NCBI GenBank assembly: GCA_036569845.1
Contig: DATCPY010000011.1
Location: forward strand, 1-8,016
DNA length: 8,016 nt
Reading direction: 5' to 3'
From: UBA4735 sp036569845
GTDB taxonomy: Bacteria; Chloroflexota; Limnocylindria; P2-11E
Of this stretch, positions 1 through 5,848 are shown one piece after another. Every line of letters begins with the position of its first letter. Position 1 is the first letter of the stretch. The position numbers and the translations under genes were made by a program. Below the pieces are notes generated by a model. It had not been told where the DNA came from. It was given only the letters and a program-made list of their open reading frames with translations, and did no database searches.

Positions 1-91
1 CGCAGGCGCTTTCTCACCGCGGCCTGCGGCCGCGTCAGCCGCAGGCGCTTTCTCACCGCGGCCTGCGGCCGCGTCCGCCGCAGGCGCTTTC
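1..91. repeat. 39-bp in-frame tandem repeat (about 2.3 copies, runs off the left edge)
   Basis: Copies lie at 1-39, 40-78 and 79-91 (partial). Copies 1 and 2 differ at one base (37 versus 76), which is silent in the encoded protein. The unit length is a multiple of three. On the minus strand it encodes the 13-residue unit KAPAADAAAGRGE at the C-terminus of the MBL-like protein. Each unit also contains a GC-rich near-palindrome around GCGGCCGC. The array begins exactly at the window edge, so the true copy number is unknown. Confidence 0.9.
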
Positions 92-834
92 GCCGCGGCA
101 CCGCGGGCGGGCCGCGGCGCGGCCTCGGTCCGCTCGCGTACCTGTTGTGCGACGACGAGCGTGTCCGGGCCCATCGCCGCCTCGCGCGCGGATGTCTCGT
201 CCGGCGGGACGATGAGGGGGTTCGGCTTCATCTGATCCTCGAGCCGGCCCTTGTACGCGCGGTCCCACGGCGCCTGGAGCAGGATCCCGAACCGCTTCTT
301 CGGCTGCGGCAGCTCGCGCTGCAGGAAGAGCAGGGTATCGCGGCCCGCGTTCCACATCGGCGGCCGTCTAGCCGAGAGCACCGCGGAGAACTGCAGGGCG
401 GTGAGGCCACGCGCCGCGTCGCTCCCAAGGTCGAGGTCGCCGCAGAAGAGGACGCCACCGGCCTTGCGGCCAAGCACGACGGTCGCGCCGTCGCCGTCGT
501 CACCGACGCGGATGACCTGCGCGTCCGGACGGACGAGCTCCTCCGTCTTCAGCACGAGGTCCGCGCCGCCGGGGATGAAGTGCGCATCGTCCTCGTGCGC
601 CGCGATCTGGATCCCGAGGGCGTCGCGGTACTTCGCGGCGTCCTCGCCGCGCGCGCCGTTCGTGATGAGGAGGACCGAGGCCGGACCCGCGCCGCGGATC
701 AGCCGGAGCGCGCGCTCGCTGAACGCCGGCGCGTCGATGAGCAGGTTGCCGCGCGCGCGATCGAAGACGATGTACTGGCGCTCGTCCTCGAGGGGCTCAT
801 ACAGCTCGAAGATCCACGAGCGGAGCTGGTGAAT
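1..834 (-). CDS. Metallo-beta-lactamase-fold-like protein with degenerate metal site and Ala/Pro-rich repeat tail (partial, start unclear)
   Basis: The minus-strand frame is open from the TAG at 852-850 to the window edge, about 280 codons, with convincing protein texture. It reads ..SWIFELYEPLEDERQYIVF.., then VLLITNGARGEDAAKYRDALG (661-610), AAHEDDAHF (603-577) and GGVLFCGDLDLG (from 459). This order resembles the MBL fold: LTHxHxDH loop, helix, HExDA segment, then the GD motif. However, the HxHxDH histidines are absent (TNGARGED occupies the place), so a metal-dependent hydrolase activity is doubtful. From about 120 to 1 the protein becomes Ala/Pro/Arg-rich and repetitive. No in-frame ATG, GTG or TTG precedes the conserved part. 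ATT at 834-832 is the nearest plausible rare start. An out-of-frame ATG at 848-846 overlaps the upstream stop as ATGA, so a one-base indel or real frameshift is possible. It is the last visible gene of a three-gene minus-strand operon. Fold assignment is by motif resemblance only. Confidence 0.7.
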   Translation of the reverse strand, partial: MHQLRSWIFELYEPLEDERQYIVFDRARGNLLIDAPAFSERALRLIRGAGPASVLLITNGARGEDAAKYRDALGIQIAAHEDDAHFIPGGADLVLKTEELVRPDAQVIRVGDDGDGATVVLGRKAGGVLFCGDLDLGSDAARGLTALQFSAVLSARRPPMWNAGRDTLLFLQRELPQPKKRFGILLQAPWDRAYKGRLEDQMKPNPLIVPPDETSAREAAMGPDTLVVAQQVRERTEAAPRPARGAAAKAPAADAAAGRGEKAPAADAAAGRGEKAPA

Positions 835-844
835 GTCTATCCGA

Positions 845-1657
845 TCATGCTATTAGTTTCGGCAGGACGAGCGACCCGTCGAGCCGGATGAGCTTCCGTG
901 CAGCTTCGGCCTTCGCGATCGCCCGCTGCGCGACCGGCTCGTCCCAATCGAACAGCCGCACCAGCTGCTTCTCGGTGACCGCTCCGGCGAGCTCCACGGT
1001 CCGCGCAGTGAGGGCCGCGGTCGCGTCGGCCGACGCCAGCCGCTCGGCCGCCCTCGCGGTCTCGGGGTACCGCCGAAGGAACAGGTCGTAGGTGTAGTTG
1101 TAGTCCTCGCGGCCTTCACCGACCGCGCGAACGCGGGCCACGTACATGAGCCGCTGCACTTCGTCGATCGCCTTGCCGTACGCGGCGCGGCCCTCCTTCG
1201 ACGTGATGCCGAGCTCCGCGCGCATGCGCTTCGTCTGGGTCTCGCCGTTCTGCGCCAGGAACTCGATGATCCGCCGCGCGACGTCGGACAGCCGCCCGGC
1301 CCGCACGTCCGCCTCGTGATCGTTGTCCTCGCCGGCCCGTCCGAACGTCGCATAGAAGGTCGGAAGGAGCTTCATCGAGACGAAGGTGGGCTTTCGCGCG
1401 AGCAACGTGCCGTAGTAGAGCTTCTTCTCCTCGGCGAGCTCGTCCTTCCAACCCCACATCCAGCCCCACCTGCGCCCCTCGTCGTTCGTCGACAGGTGAT
1501 CGAAGCACGCCGGGATCGGCGCATCGCCGGTGCGCAGGGTGAACGCGAACGCGAAGCCGACCGCGTCGATGAGCGTGACGAGCTGACCGGCGTTGCGCAC
1601 TCGATGCGCCTTGCGGAGAGCCTCTCGATGCCGTTCGACCTTGACCGACGTTTCCAC
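845..1657 (-). CDS. AlkZ-related winged-helix DNA-binding protein
   Basis: A 270-residue protein that starts at GTG 1657 and ends at TGA 847-845. It matches my recollection of the AlkZ-related (HTH_42-like) family common in Chloroflexota. The N-terminal part contains LIDAVGFAFAF (29-39), then an aromatic WGWMWGWKDEL stretch (64-74) and a YYGTLLARKPTFVS region (81-94). Two winged-helix-like units follow: about 125-180 (RRIIEFLAQNGETQT.. to MYVARV) and about 212-268 (ending in LIRLDGSLVLPK). AlkZ and YcaQ proteins are DNA glycosylases for bulky or crosslinked bases that use a QxQ or QxD motif. I see no clear equivalent here, so the enzymatic role is open and a regulatory or DNA-binding role is equally possible. 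There is no good Shine-Dalgarno at 1657. The internal GTG at 1600 (residue 20) has AAGG upstream and is an alternative start. It follows the DUF4149-like gene by 16 bp and overlaps the ATG-like signal of the MBL-like gene. Confidence 0.75.
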   Translation of the reverse strand: METSVKVERHREALRKAHRVRNAGQLVTLIDAVGFAFAFTLRTGDAPIPACFDHLSTNDEGRRWGWMWGWKDELAEEKKLYYGTLLARKPTFVSMKLLPTFYATFGRAGEDNDHEADVRAGRLSDVARRIIEFLAQNGETQTKRMRAELGITSKEGRAAYGKAIDEVQRLMYVARVRAVGEGREDYNYTYDLFLRRYPETARAAERLASADATAALTARTVELAGAVTEKQLVRLFDWDEPVAQRAIAKAEAARKLIRLDGSLVLPKLIA

Positions 1658-1673
1658 GGAAGAGGAGTTTTAC

Positions 1674-2090
1674 CTAAGACAGAAAGAGCGCGACCAGGCC
1701 GCTGATGACGATGACGCGCATGGCCCGCGTCGCCGATCGCCCGAGCGCGGCGTACTCGCGCCGGGCTGGGCTGGTCGCGGGAAGCTCGTCGAAGTCGCGC
1801 ACCTGCGCCCGGAACGTCCGCGCCACGGACGAGGCCCAGAGGCTGGCGTAGAGCGTCGCGACCGCGAGGACCGCGAGCGCGACCCACCGCGCGACCAGGC
1901 GCGGGCCCACGTCAGCGTCCTCGAATGCGAAGAGCTTGAGGATGCTGGTCACGACGAGCATGACGAGGGCGAGGCCGGCGAGCTGGTCGTAACGGCGTGA
2001 CGGCCCGCCCTGCACGATCGCTCCGCCGACGAGCAGCGCGAGCGCCAGGTGATAGAGGAACTGCAGGATGTCGAAATAGAGCGTGTCCAC
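1674..2090 (-). CDS. DUF4149-like small integral membrane protein
   Basis: A 138-residue protein with about four hydrophobic segments: residues 8-27 (..FLYHLALALLVGGAIV..), 36-56, 64-90 and 122-138. The pattern of a helix with a Gly-Gly pair (VGGAIV), a following RRYDQLA and a late segment with FDEL...ARREYAALGRSATRAMR before the last helix resembles DUF4149/TMEM205-type proteins, whose function is unknown. The loop between the first helix and RRYD looks shorter than I recall for the family. I chose GTG 2090 because the ATG at 2150 would overlap the divergent moeB start and add a charged, non-conserved N-terminus. A TACGAT box lies 9 nt upstream of this GTG. It ends 16 bp before the AlkZ-related gene and probably leads that operon. 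The membrane topology is read directly from hydrophobicity; the family name is moderate confidence. Confidence 0.7.
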   Translation of the reverse strand: MDTLYFDILQFLYHLALALLVGGAIVQGGPSRRYDQLAGLALVMLVVTSILKLFAFEDADVGPRLVARWVALAVLAVATLYASLWASSVARTFRAQVRDFDELPATSPARREYAALGRSATRAMRVIVISGLVALFLS

Positions 2091-2099
2091 GGGCGGTCG

Positions 2100-2105
2100 A
2101 TCGTA
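2100..2105 (-). promoter_or_regulatory. Putative -10 box (TACGAT) for the minus-strand operon
   Basis: On the minus strand TACGAT spans 2105-2100, 9 nt before the GTG at 2090. It fits a TANNNT box placed for a leaderless or near-leaderless transcript. There is no recognisable -35 and no Shine-Dalgarno. It is supported mainly by similarity to the boxes before moeB and both S41 genes. Confidence 0.4.
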
Positions 2106-2135
2106 CGTGAGGACTTTCCGGCGCGCACCCGTCGT

Positions 2136-2141
2136 TATCCT
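2136..2141 (+). promoter_or_regulatory. Putative -10 box (TATCCT) for a leaderless moeB transcript
   Basis: TATCCT lies exactly 7 nt upstream of the ATG at 2149. The identical hexamer with identical 7-nt spacing precedes the S41 gene at 3405. This geometry places the transcription start at or next to the A of ATG. No Shine-Dalgarno is present. Confidence 0.55.
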
Positions 2142-2148
2142 TGTCCGC

Positions 2149-3387
2149 ATGGGGAGCTATCGCGACTACTTCTCCGAGCTGCGCACGCACGTCAAGGAAG
2201 CGACGCCCCAGGAGGTCCAACAGCTCCTGAACGGCGACGTGCAGCTTGGCGATGTCCGCGAGAAGAACGAGTGGGACGAAGGCCACCTGCCAGGAGCTGC
2301 CTTCGTCCCGAAGAGCTACCTCGAGCAATGGGCCGAGGAGCGTCTCCCGAGCAAGGACAAGCCGACCATCCTCTACTGCGCCGGCGGCATCCGTTCGGTG
2401 ATGGCGGCCGATGCGCTCCAGAAGCTCGGCTACACGAACGTCATCTCGATGTCCGGCGGCTTCAACAAGTGGAAGGACTCCGGGCTGCCGTGGACGCGAC
2501 CGGAGAGCCTCGCGCCGGCACAGGCCCAGCGGTACGCACGCCACCTGCGCATCCCGGAGATCGGCGAACACGGCCAGCTCACGCTGTTGCGCAGCAAGGT
2601 CCTCCTGATCGGAGCGGGCGGTCTCGGGTCGCCGGCCGCGCTTTACCTCGCGGCCGCGGGCGTCGGCACGCTCGGGATCGTCGATTCGGACGTCGTCGAC
2701 GCGACGAACCTCCAGCGCCAGATCCTGCACAACACCGAGCGGCTGGGCCAGCCGAAGGTCGCGTCGGCGCGCGAGACGCTCACCGCGCTCAACCCCGACG
2801 TCACGGTGAACGGATACCAGGAGCGGCTCACCGCCGAGAACATCGACCGGATCATCGCCGGGTATGACGTCATCGTCGACGGGTCGGACAACTTCCCCAC
2901 CCGGTACCTCGTCAATGACGCGTCGGTGAAGCACAAGATCCCGGTGGTCCACGGGAGCATTTACCGCTTCGAGGGCCAGGTCACGGTCTTCAAGCCGTAC
3001 CCACCGATCGACGCAGCCGATCGGTTCGAGCAGGGACCGTGCTACCGCTGCCTGTTCCATCAACCGCCGCCGCCCGAGCTCGCACCGTCGTGCGCCGAGG
3101 CCGGCGTGCTGGGCGTGCTCCCCGGCATCATCGGCTCGATCCAGGCGAGCGAGGCGATCAAGCTGCTCCTCGGCATCGGCGAGCCCCTCATCGGCCGCTA
3201 TCTGCTGTTCGACGCGCTGGACACCACGTTCCGCGAGGTCAAGCTGCGCCGCGATCCGGAGTGCCCGGTCTGCGGCGAGCGCCCGACGATCACCGAGTAC
3301 ATCGACTACGAGGGCTTCTGCCAGTCGCCGTCGGAATGGCAGGCCGAACACGCGCCGGCGAAGGGGATCGAACCCGCCGCGCGCTAG
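2149..3387 (+). CDS. moeB: Sulfur-carrier adenylyltransferase MoeB with N-terminal rhodanese domain
   Basis: A 412-residue protein. Residues about 17-110 form a rhodanese domain with the active-site loop CAGGIR, C77 being the persulfide cysteine. The E1-like ThiF/MoeB domain follows from about 120: GAGGLG nucleotide loop at 155-160, RQILH, DGSDNFPTRY, and the zinc-binding pairs C298/C301 (CYRC) and C372/C375 (CPVC). SCAEAGVLG at C315 matches the crossover-loop cysteine of MOCS3/Uba4-type proteins. The known chemistry is ATP-dependent adenylation of the C-terminal Gly-Gly of MoaD-, ThiS- or CysO-like carriers, with rhodanese-delivered sulfur making the thiocarboxylate, in the cytoplasm. No carrier gene is in the window, so molybdopterin versus thiamine or cysteine use is undecided. 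The better-known MoeZ order is E1 then rhodanese; here it is reversed. ATG 2149 is chosen over GTG 2083 because TATCCT sits 7 nt upstream and the longer form would cross the divergent promoter region. Confidence 0.93.
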   Translation: MGSYRDYFSELRTHVKEATPQEVQQLLNGDVQLGDVREKNEWDEGHLPGAAFVPKSYLEQWAEERLPSKDKPTILYCAGGIRSVMAADALQKLGYTNVISMSGGFNKWKDSGLPWTRPESLAPAQAQRYARHLRIPEIGEHGQLTLLRSKVLLIGAGGLGSPAALYLAAAGVGTLGIVDSDVVDATNLQRQILHNTERLGQPKVASARETLTALNPDVTVNGYQERLTAENIDRIIAGYDVIVDGSDNFPTRYLVNDASVKHKIPVVHGSIYRFEGQVTVFKPYPPIDAADRFEQGPCYRCLFHQPPPPELAPSCAEAGVLGVLPGIIGSIQASEAIKLLLGIGEPLIGRYLLFDALDTTFREVKLRRDPECPVCGERPTITEYIDYEGFCQSPSEWQAEHAPAKGIEPAAR

Positions 3388-3391
3388 TCGG

Positions 3392-3397
3392 TATCCT
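3392..3397 (+). promoter_or_regulatory. Putative -10 box (TATCCT) for a leaderless S41 lipoprotein transcript
   Basis: TATCCT begins 5 nt after the moeB stop codon and ends 7 nt before the ATG at 3405, the same hexamer and spacing as before moeB. A weak TCGAAC at 3368-3373 inside the end of moeB could act as a -35, with an 18-bp spacer. It suggests the lipoprotein genes have their own promoter despite the 17-bp gap. Confidence 0.5.
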
Positions 3398-3404
3398 CAG
3401 GCAG

Positions 3405-4526
3405 ATGCGCCGAACGTTCGCGGTCCTCGCTGCCATCGCCATCGCCGCGGTCGCCTGCACGCCTGCGACCACGACGGTCTCCCCGGTGCCGGAGAAGACC
3501 GGCGACTTCAAGCAATCCAAGCTCGACATCGCCTACTCCTTCCTGTCGGACGCCTCGGTGCACAAGCCGACGACGAAGGCACTGCTCACCGGCGCGCTCG
3601 ACGCGATGAAGGCCGAGGCGAAGAACAGCGGCGGCTCCGACGATGTCGCGACGCCCGACTTCACGACGGACACGGAGACCAACCTCGCCGACTTCAAGAA
3701 GTTCGCCGCGGTCGCAGGCGCGCTCGCGGCGAAGAACTCGCAGCTGTCGGCCGACCGGCTCGCCGAGGCGGGGATCGTCGGGTTGATGCGGGCCGACCCT
3801 GACTGCCACACGTACTACCTCGACGGGAAGGGCGGCTCGAAGACCTCGCGGCTCGAGGTGCCGAAGGGCAGCGGGCCCCAGATCCCGAGCGGCGGCACGT
3901 TCCTGCAGCAGCAGCCGGACGAAGCCGGTCTGCAGGCGAAGATGCTGGATGGCGGGATCGTCTACATCACCTGGCACGAGTTCCTGGCGACCGGCACGTA
4001 CAAGGTGACCAACGCCGTGAAGGCCGTGCTCGACAAGGCCGTCGCCGCTGGCGCCAAGGGCTGGCTGTTCGATCTGCGGGCCAATGTGGGCGGCGAACCG
4101 CCCGACGTCATGTGGAGCTGGTTCCTGAACGGCGAGCAGACGCTGAAGGTCACGGTGAAGACCGGCAACGCCGGCACGCAGAGCGCGAACAAGGATCTGC
4201 GCCTCGGGCCGGCGTACCAGCTGCCGATCGCGATCATCCTCAACGACCGCGGCGGCTCGTCGCCTGAGGTACTTTCGGCCGGGCTCAAGGAGAACAAGCG
4301 CGCGACGATCGTCGGCTCGAAGTCGACCGGCTGCCTCGGCGCGACGAGCAGCTCTCCCCTCAGCAGCGACGGCTCGCAGCTGTACGTGGTGCAGTCCGAG
4401 TTCGTGGGCGCGATCACCGGCGCGAAGTACAACAACATCGGCATCCAGCCCGACGTTCCGGCCGACGACGCATCGGCGGTCGCCGCGGCGACGAAGGTTC
4501 TGCTCGACAAGATCGCCGGCAAGTGA
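3405..4526 (+). CDS. S41 peptidase-like lipoprotein, PDZ-less, catalytic Lys replaced by Cys
   Basis: A 373-residue protein. The N-terminus (MRRT.. then a hydrophobic stretch ending AVAC) is a lipoprotein signal with lipidated C18, so it should sit on the outer face of the membrane. Residues about 35-130 are helical and followed by CHTYYLD (C134-D140), at the place of the DPHSxYL segment of CtpA-type proteins. From about residue 185 comes the S41 core: GGIVYI, WLFDLRANVGGEPP, then NDRGGSSPEVLSAG, where S285 aligns with the nucleophile (three residues before the Glu). CtpA/Tsp enzymes have a catalytic Lys 25 residues after the Ser; here that position is C310 (TGCLG). The 45-residue link between CHTYYLD and the core is too short for a PDZ domain. 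The start at 3405 is chosen over upstream in-frame codons because of the signal peptide and the TATCCT box. Its stop overlaps the next gene. Peptidase activity is uncertain; the family assignment is firm. Confidence 0.87.
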   Translation: MRRTFAVLAAIAIAAVACTPATTTVSPVPEKTGDFKQSKLDIAYSFLSDASVHKPTTKALLTGALDAMKAEAKNSGGSDDVATPDFTTDTETNLADFKKFAAVAGALAAKNSQLSADRLAEAGIVGLMRADPDCHTYYLDGKGGSKTSRLEVPKGSGPQIPSGGTFLQQQPDEAGLQAKMLDGGIVYITWHEFLATGTYKVTNAVKAVLDKAVAAGAKGWLFDLRANVGGEPPDVMWSWFLNGEQTLKVTVKTGNAGTQSANKDLRLGPAYQLPIAIILNDRGGSSPEVLSAGLKENKRATIVGSKSTGCLGATSSSPLSSDGSQLYVVQSEFVGAITGAKYNNIGIQPDVPADDASAVAAATKVLLDKIAGK

Positions 4527-5671
4527 CCTCGCGCTACCGCCCAGCGGCGGTCGCGCTCGCCCTGTTGCTGACCGCGTGCACCTTCTCTGCGACGCCGACG
4601 CCCTCCGGTCCGGAGAAGGTCACGATCACCGACAAGACCGCCGCGGAGCTCGTCGCCGTGATGAACGCCTGGGAGACGGCGATCGGCAAGAAGGATCTGG
4701 CCGGATTCCAGACGACCATCGACCTCACGCGTGCCGCGTTCCGCCGCTGCCAGTCCGAGATCTTCGACATCGCGTCCCGCCAGGGATTCGCGCCGTTCGA
4801 GGTGAAGATCGCGAAGGTCGAGCCGTATCTCGGCACGTACGCGCGCGCCTACATGGGTGACGATGTGAATGGGTACTCGCGCGTGTACTTCCGGCGCGAG
4901 GGCGGCAAGTGGATCCGCAGCGAGCCCCTCGACACGGAGCTCGGTGGCGATCGGACGAAGACCGTCGACGGGCTGCTCCTGAGCTACTACGGCATCGATG
5001 ACGACGTGATCGACAGATATGCGGCAGCGGGCAACGCCGTTCGCGCGTTCTTGCTGAAGCAGGCCGAGGGTCACACGTCGACCGGCCAGGCATTCGGGCT
5101 GCGCATCTTTCCCACCCGCGGCGCGGCCGGCCCGAGCGTCGGGTGCGCCGTCGGTGGGAACCTGGCGCTCACGGCGACCGATCCGCTCGTGCGGATCTAC
5201 AGCAATTCGCTGTCGTTCAGATCGGACCTTTCGACGGTGACGGAATCGACGTCAAGCATCATCCGGCACGAGGGCCTGCATTGGCTGCAGGACCAATTCA
5301 GCTTCGGCGTCTTCGCGCGCCTCCCGTTCTGGCTCGGTGAAGGCTGGCCCGACTTCATCGCTCAATCACGCAACGTGGCGGCGAAGAAGAACGTCGTCTG
5401 CAATACCGCGACCCCGACCTACAAGCAGCTCGAAGACGGCGTGCTGCAAACGCCCGAGACGCCGCCTGAGCTGCCCGGGCAGTACTACTCGTTCGCGAAC
5501 ACGATGGTCGAGTACGTCTACAAGATCGGGGGCGCGAACGCGTACTGGGATCTCATGACCGTGTACAAGGCCGGCGTGGACGCGAAAGTGAACCTGCCAA
5601 AAGTGCTCAAGGTCAGCCCCGACGAGTTCTATTCAGGCTGGCTCATCTGGGTGAAGCAGACCTACTGCTGA
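4523..5671 (+). CDS. Gluzincin-type (peptidase MA-like) lipoprotein with HExxH
   Basis: A 382-residue protein starting at GTG 4523, which overlaps the TGA of the S41 gene as GTGA, so translation is probably coupled. The signal sequence ends in LTAC with lipidated C19. Residues about 38-145 (MNAWETAIGKKDLAGF.. to GGKWIRSEP) look like an NTF2/SnoaL-like alpha+beta domain. The catalytic region carries HEGLH (H249, E250, H253) and then PFWLGEGWPDF with E273, 19 residues after H253. This is the HExxH...E zinc-ligand arrangement of clan MA gluzincins such as the Peptidase_MA-like domain, so all three ligands and the general base are present. It should be an extracytoplasmic, membrane-anchored zinc peptidase of unknown substrate. 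Besides the anchor there are four cysteines: C76, C208, C293 and C382, the last being the final residue. The NTF2-like call is weaker than the metallopeptidase call. Confidence 0.85.
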   Translation: MTSRYRPAAVALALLLTACTFSATPTPSGPEKVTITDKTAAELVAVMNAWETAIGKKDLAGFQTTIDLTRAAFRRCQSEIFDIASRQGFAPFEVKIAKVEPYLGTYARAYMGDDVNGYSRVYFRREGGKWIRSEPLDTELGGDRTKTVDGLLLSYYGIDDDVIDRYAAAGNAVRAFLLKQAEGHTSTGQAFGLRIFPTRGAAGPSVGCAVGGNLALTATDPLVRIYSNSLSFRSDLSTVTESTSSIIRHEGLHWLQDQFSFGVFARLPFWLGEGWPDFIAQSRNVAAKKNVVCNTATPTYKQLEDGVLQTPETPPELPGQYYSFANTMVEYVYKIGGANAYWDLMTVYKAGVDAKVNLPKVLKVSPDEFYSGWLIWVKQTYC

Positions 5672-5719
5672 AAATGGTGTAGCCGGCAGAGCGGTCGAGC
5701 GAGCCCTTCCGCCTCGGTC

Positions 5720-5738
5720 GTACGGATTGCGGTACGGA
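5720..5738 (+). repeat. Short direct repeat GTACGGA in the region upstream of the sigma gene
   Basis: GTACGGA occurs at 5720-5726 and 5732-5738, a 12-bp offset, in the 177-bp gap between the gluzincin gene and the ECF sigma gene. It could be a binding site or chance. The rest of this gap shows no tRNA and no strong terminator. Confidence 0.3.
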
Positions 5739-5777
5739 CCATCCATTCGCTGACCCGTATTTGGTACCTCTAGGCGG

Positions 5778-5807
5778 TTGTCGGTGCCTCCACGCGCTCG
5801 GTATGGT
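5778..5807 (+). promoter_or_regulatory. Putative sigma-70-type promoter for the ECF sigma gene
   Basis: TTGTCG (5778-5783) and TATGGT (5802-5807) are separated by 18 bp. Each matches the consensus at four of six positions. They would give a leader of about 35 nt that contains the ribosome binding site at 5831-5840. GGTACCTC (5763-5770) and GGTGCCTC (5783-5790) form an imperfect direct repeat with a 20-bp period around the -35 element and could be an operator. Confidence 0.4.
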
Positions 5808-5830
5808 CCTCCTACGACTCAGTGGGATAC

Positions 5831-5840
5831 GGGAAGGGGA
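5831..5840 (+). promoter_or_regulatory. Ribosome binding site fixing the ECF sigma start
   Basis: The purine-rich GGGAAGGGGA ends 8 nt before the GTG at 5849. It supports that start over the in-frame GTG at 5822, which lies upstream of this motif. It is the only strong Shine-Dalgarno-like sequence I see in the window, in contrast to the leaderless-looking genes around it. Confidence 0.6.
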
Positions 5841-5848
5841 CACCGAAC

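Noticed and set aside
1..91. CRISPR-like repeat array
   Set aside because: The copies are directly adjacent without spacers, keep the reading frame and encode a low-complexity protein tail.
145..891. Long plus-strand ORF of 248 codons opposite the MBL-like gene
   Set aside because: It is Arg/Glu/Leu-rich shadow sequence from GC-rich codons. The opposite strand gives recognisable fold motifs and continuous operon order.
1912..3351. 479-codon minus-strand ORF
   Set aside because: It lies antisense to moeB and the DUF4149-like gene, has no recognisable motifs, and its composition is that of a reverse-complement shadow.
3039..3404. N-terminal extension of the first S41 gene into moeB
   Set aside because: The upstream part is out-of-frame moeB. 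The lipoprotein signal peptide begins at ATG 3405 with a -10 box 7 nt before it.
3962..5074. 370-codon minus-strand ORF
   Set aside because: It is antisense to the S41 and gluzincin genes, whose catalytic motifs and signal peptides prove the plus strand is coding.
5672..5790. tRNA-like stretch (GTAGCCGGCAGAGCGG) in the intergenic region
   Set aside because: It resembles a D-arm, but no acceptor stem, anticodon arm or GTTCRA T-loop can be assembled around it.
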